A program made the translations under genes and the position numbers. 13,139 nt of DNA from Prevotella sp. CAG:755 (lineage in GTDB: Bacteria > Bacteroidota > Bacteroidia > Bacteroidales > Bacteroidaceae). The notes under the pieces were generated by a model. That model saw only the letters and a list, made by a program, of their open reading frames with translations. It was not told the origin of the DNA and searched no databases. The stretch spans positions 40,336 to 53,474 of the forward strand of contig HF989193.1 in NCBI GenBank assembly GCA_000431275.1, read 5' to 3'. Below, piece by piece: positions 10,528-13,139 of the stretch. Position 1 is the first letter of the stretch; each line of letters opens with the position of its first letter.

Positions 10528-12069
10528 ATGAAACCAACCGGACTATGCACGCTGGGGCTCTGCGCCCTACCCGCCATGGCTGCCGCCCAAGGACGATATA
10601 ACATCGTTTATGTCATGACGGACGACCACACCGCCCAAATGATGAGTTGCTACGACAACCGCAACGTCGAAACACCCAACCTCGACCGCATTGCTGCCGA
10701 CGGTGTCAAATTCGTCAACAGTTTCGTAGCCAATTCCCTCTCTGGACCCAGCCGCGCATGTATGCTCACCGGCAAGCACAGCCACAAAAACGGATTCACA
10801 AACAACGAACACGGCGTTTTCGACGGCAGCCAACAGACCATGCCGAAACTCCTGCAAAAGGCAGGTTACCAGACCGCCATCATCGGCAAGTGGCATCTGG
10901 TGAGCACGCCCACAGGATTTGACTACTGGAACATACTCCCCGCGCAAGGCGACTACTACAACCCCGACTTCATCACCATGGAAAACAAGACGGTGCGCGA
11001 AAAGGGCTACGTGACCAACATCATCACCGACAAGAGCATCGACTGGCTCGAGCACAAGCGCGACCGTTCAAAACCTTTTGCCCTCTTCGTCCACCACAAA
11101 GCCTGTCACCGTGCTTGGCTTCCGGAATTGAAGTACCTCAACCTCTACGAAGACAAGACATTCCCCCTGCCCGAGACTTTCTACGACAACTATGAAGGCC
11201 GTCCTGCCGCAGCTGCCCAGCAGATGAATATCGCTAAGGACATGGACATGGCCTACGATGTAAAGATGTACACAAAAGGTGTGACCAAGACGCCCTTGGC
11301 TCCTACCTACGAAAGCATGATAGGCCGCCTCGACCCTGAGGATCGTGTCAAGTATGACGCCTTCTATAACAAACTCACCGAGGACTTCAACGCCAAGAAC
11401 CTGAAAGGCAAGGAACTGGCTGAATTCAAATTCCAACGCTACATGCGTGACTACGCCAAGGTGCTCAAAAGCCTTGACGATAACGTCGGCCGCCTGCTCG
11501 ACTACCTCAAAGAAAGCAACCTGCTCGACTCGACCCTCGTGGTCTACACTTCCGACCAAGGCTTCTACATGGGCGAACACGGATGGTTCGACAAGCGCTT
11601 CATCTATGAAGAGTCGCTCAACACACCACTCGTCATGATGCTCCCCAAAGGCCTCGACGCCCGCGGAGACATTGAGGAACCCGTCCAGAACATAGACTAC
11701 GCGCCCACCTTCCTCGAACTGGCCGGCGCCCCCATCCCCGACGACATCCAAGGTTGCTCGCTGGTCCCCCTGCTCAAAGGTGAGCACCCCAAGGACTGGC
11801 GCAAAGCCGTTTACTACCACTACTACGAGTATCCGGCAGAGCATATGGTGAAGCGCCACTATGGCATCCGCACCGAACGCTACACGTTGACCCACTTCTA
11901 CAACGATATTGACGTCTGGGAACTCTACGACCTCGAAAAAGACCCCAACCAAGTCCACAACATCTACGGCCAACCTGGCACCGAAGCCCTCACGGCTGAT
12001 TTGAAGAAGCAGTTACGCGAGCTGCAAATCCAGTACGACGATCCCATTCTTAAAAAGTATCCGCTCTAA
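10528..12069 (+). CDS. Exported serine-type S1 sulfatase, likely GlcNAc-6-O-sulfatase
   Basis: This 513-residue type I sulfatase has a short signal peptide (1-21, ending AMAAAQ). The modification motif is S-G-P-S-R (72-76) followed by ACMLTGKHSH, so S72 must become formylglycine through an anaerobic radical-SAM maturase (anSME) encoded elsewhere. Metal ligands are visible at D32 and D33 (MTDDH), and at D343-Q344 in TSDQGFYMGEHGWFDKR; K121 and H123 come from GKWH. The segments GFDYWNILPAQGDYYNPDF (129-147) and DGSQQTMPKLLQKAGYQTA (99-117) resemble SulfAtlas S1_11 enzymes such as BT_4656, which remove 6-O-sulfate from GlcNAc; this subfamily call is from memory. The protein is full length and probably periplasmic. 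With the nearby GH84 and GH2 enzymes it would fit desulfation and stepwise removal of GlcNAc and galactose from sulfated host glycans. The upstream gene ends in a terminator very close to this start, and a hairpin terminator follows. Confidence 0.93.
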   Translation: MKPTGLCTLGLCALPAMAAAQGRYNIVYVMTDDHTAQMMSCYDNRNVETPNLDRIAADGVKFVNSFVANSLSGPSRACMLTGKHSHKNGFTNNEHGVFDGSQQTMPKLLQKAGYQTAIIGKWHLVSTPTGFDYWNILPAQGDYYNPDFITMENKTVREKGYVTNIITDKSIDWLEHKRDRSKPFALFVHHKACHRAWLPELKYLNLYEDKTFPLPETFYDNYEGRPAAAAQQMNIAKDMDMAYDVKMYTKGVTKTPLAPTYESMIGRLDPEDRVKYDAFYNKLTEDFNAKNLKGKELAEFKFQRYMRDYAKVLKSLDDNVGRLLDYLKESNLLDSTLVVYTSDQGFYMGEHGWFDKRFIYEESLNTPLVMMLPKGLDARGDIEEPVQNIDYAPTFLELAGAPIPDDIQGCSLVPLLKGEHPKDWRKAVYYHYYEYPAEHMVKRHYGIRTERYTLTHFYNDIDVWELYDLEKDPNQVHNIYGQPGTEALTADLKKQLRELQIQYDDPILKKYPL

Positions 12070-12089
12070 ACTCATGGCGGATTCCCATG

Positions 12090-12128
12090 ACGAGCGCCCC
12101 CGTCCCATTTGCGGACGGAGGCGCTCGT
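12090..12128 (+). terminator. Strong hairpin, probable sulfatase terminator
   Basis: A 16-bp stem with a single C-A mismatch (arms 12090-12105 and 12113-12128, 7-base loop CATTTGC) starts 21 bases after the sulfatase stop codon. It is followed by TTGCGCTTTCT, a weak T-rich tail. The stem is very stable; the lack of a clean T-run leaves some doubt about pure Rho-independent action. Confidence 0.75.
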
Positions 12129-12146
12129 TGCGCTTTCTGACGCCAT

Positions 12147-12174
12147 ACACATTTATTATATATTATATATGTGT
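12147..12174. repeat. AT-rich imperfect palindrome
   Basis: A 28-base imperfect palindrome has outer arms ACACAT (12147-12152) and ATGTGT (12169-12174) with an inner run made only of A and T that continues the pairing with mismatches. It contrasts with the GC-rich terminator just upstream. The role is unknown; it may be a protein-binding site or part of the transcript 3' end. Confidence 0.35.
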
Positions 12175-12262
12175 GCCCCGTCGTGACATTCATCATTCCA
12201 ACAGTCACAGGAAATCATCATCAAGTCAACATCCACCTTTTTCCGATCCGACGCCCCGCATC

Positions 12263-12295
12263 TCTTAGTCGGCGACTAAGATTTTCCAGTCGCCG
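12263..12295. promoter_or_regulatory. Two mutually exclusive hairpins sharing one arm
   Basis: One hairpin pairs TCTTAGTC (12263-12270) with GACTAAGA (12274-12281), an 8-bp stem with a 3-base loop. The other pairs CGGCGACT (12270-12277) with AGTCGCCG (12288-12295), also 8 bp, with a 10-base loop. They share 12270-12277, so only one can form. This looks like an RNA switch or attenuator, but it lies upstream of the best promoter for the next gene, so its transcript is unclear. Confidence 0.35.
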
Positions 12296-12446
12296 TCTTG
12301 ATTCCTTCTGTCAGCCACCTCGTAAAACACATCTCACCGCCACCATACATCCGAACTCCACACGAAAGTTCGGAAACTACTCTGCTAACAAACGATAAAT
12401 CGTAAAAAATAAACTTATGCCAAGCCTCCCGAAACGCAGACTTTTG

Positions 12447-12454
12447 TAAATTTG
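12447..12454 (+). promoter_or_regulatory. Candidate promoter -7 box of the MG2-like gene
   Basis: TAAATTTG matches TAnnTTTG exactly and lies 103 bases before the ATG at 12558, predicting a leader of about 97 bases. I see no good -33 element at standard spacing. Confidence 0.5.
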
Positions 12455-12557
12455 AGGAGCAAGCTTCAGACACACACATCCCGGACACAATGCCATACGG
12501 CCACTCCTGACAAGCATCCTCAGGCCGGCGCGCCTGTTCCACCATAAACCTACGATT

Positions 12558-13139
12558 ATGAAAAACCTGCTCATCCCCCTGTTCGCCCTGCTGTTTCCCT
12601 GCTGTTTACATGCAACCCGGCCCATTGATACGACATTGATGAAGCTCAAAACGTTCGTGCGGAACATCGACAACTTCAACCGCCTTTTTCCACAAGAAAA
12701 GGTGTACCTCCATCTCGACAACACAGGCTACTACATGGGTGATTCAATTTGGTACAAGGCCTACGTAGTCCGCACCGACTCCAGCCGTCCAAGCCACCTG
12801 AGCCATGTGCTCTACGTAGAGTTGGTCGATCCCTTCGGGAATGTACTCGAACAGCAGAAGCGGCCCATCAAAGACGGGCAGGCCTACGGCAACCTGAAAA
12901 TGCATAAATCAATGACCGACGGGTTCTACGAAGTGCGCGCCTTTACCCGCTACATGACAAACTGGGACGCACCCGGCATCTTCTCGCGCGTAGTTCCCGT
13001 GTTCCAGCGCCCTGAAAAAGAAGGCGAGTTCAGCCAGATGAAAATCAAACGTGAATTTGACCATTTCCGCCAGGCTACACAATTTATCCCCGACAGCCTC
13101 ACCCGACGCGAACAACGACAGTGGCGGAAGTCTATGCCG
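12558..13139 (+). CDS. Exported MG2-like protein, N-terminal part only
   Basis: The frame opens at the ATG at 12558 and runs to the right edge without a stop, giving 194 residues of an incomplete protein. A signal peptide covers about 1-20 (MKNLLIPLFALLFPCCLHAT); the cysteines do not form a clear lipobox. After it comes the pattern EKVYLHLDNTGYYMGDSIWYKAYVV (from about residue 42), then a strand-rich region including SHVLYVELVDPFGNVLE and the segment GFYEVRAFTRYM. This resembles the macroglobulin MG2-like N-terminal domain of large (often 800 or more residues) Bacteroidota exported proteins, many of which also carry a TonB-receptor plug domain further on. The function of the family is not well defined; an envelope role is likely. 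The downstream part that would settle the architecture is outside the window. It has its own promoter candidate and is separated from the sulfatase by a terminator, so it probably is not in the same transcript. Confidence 0.8.
   Translation, partial: MKNLLIPLFALLFPCCLHATRPIDTTLMKLKTFVRNIDNFNRLFPQEKVYLHLDNTGYYMGDSIWYKAYVVRTDSSRPSHLSHVLYVELVDPFGNVLEQQKRPIKDGQAYGNLKMHKSMTDGFYEVRAFTRYMTNWDAPGIFSRVVPVFQRPEKEGEFSQMKIKREFDHFRQATQFIPDSLTRREQRQWRKSMP

Larger units (their letters stand above)
12070..12557. other. 488-base gene-free region between sulfatase and MG2-like gene
   Basis: No coding frame here looks real. In order it contains the sulfatase terminator hairpin (12090-12128), an AT-rich palindrome (12147-12174), a pair of competing hairpins (12263-12295) and a promoter -7 box (12447-12454) for the next gene. 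The stretch from about 12175 to 12260 and from 12300 to 12440 shows nothing I can name. Confidence 0.5.

Noticed and set aside
11068..11973. 301-codon minus-strand frame
   Set aside because: It is an antisense shadow of the sulfatase gene, caused by its strong codon bias; the translation is valine- and glutamate-rich without motifs.
12171..12398. 75-codon plus-strand frame in the gap after the sulfatase
   Set aside because: It starts inside the AT-rich palindrome, covers the competing hairpins, and has low-complexity His/Ser/Arg content without family features.

Overview
The window looks like chromosomal DNA from a fairly GC-rich member of the order Bacteroidales. A Prevotella-, Tannerella- or Bacteroides-like relative fits, but the genus cannot be fixed from this stretch. 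The evidence is promoter -7 elements of the TAnnTTTG type instead of sigma70 boxes, start codons without Shine-Dalgarno sequences, a type IX secretion-like C-terminal tail on one exported enzyme, a serine-type sulfatase of the kind common in gut and oral Bacteroidota, and a large MG2-like exported protein of a type I associate with this phylum.

Layout, left to right. (a) 1-567 (minus): 5' part of a fumarylacetoacetate hydrolase (FAH)-family protein, cut by the window edge. It seems to lack several metal and catalytic residues. (b) 622-1323 (minus): tRNA1(Val) A37 N6-methyltransferase (TrmN6/YfiC). (c) 1324-1676: gene-free stretch with the TrmN6 promoter and the terminator of the next gene. 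(d) 1677-6068 (minus): a 1463-residue exported GH2 beta-galactosidase with two ricin-like beta-trefoil domains before the LacZ core and a sorting-domain-like tail after it. (e) 6295-8514 (minus): exported GH84 beta-N-acetylglucosaminidase with an intact active site. (f) 8515-9042: a 528-base divergent intergenic region. (g) 9043-10437 (plus): phosphohexomutase, probably phosphoglucosamine mutase (GlmM). (h) 10528-12069 (plus): exported serine-type S1 sulfatase, probably acting on GlcNAc-6-sulfate. (i) 12070-12557: gene-free region with a strong hairpin terminator, an AT-rich palindrome, a pair of competing hairpins and a promoter. (j) 12558-13139 (plus): N-terminal part of a large exported MG2-like protein, cut by the right edge.

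Taken together, the GH2 galactosidase, GH84 GlcNAcase and GlcNAc-6-sulfatase form a plausible set for trimming sulfated, N-acetyllactosamine-type host glycans (mucin O-glycans, keratan sulfate), with an amino-sugar phosphomutase beside them. There is no SusC/SusD pair, regulator or transporter in view, so this is a loose enzyme cluster and not a complete polysaccharide utilisation locus. Most genes appear to have their own promoter and terminator. I found no CRISPR array, mobile element, rRNA or tRNA, and no clearly new multi-gene system. The most unusual points are the FAH-family protein with missing ligands, the multi-domain galactosidase, a terminator hairpin lying just upstream of the sulfatase start, and the mutually exclusive hairpins near 12263-12295.
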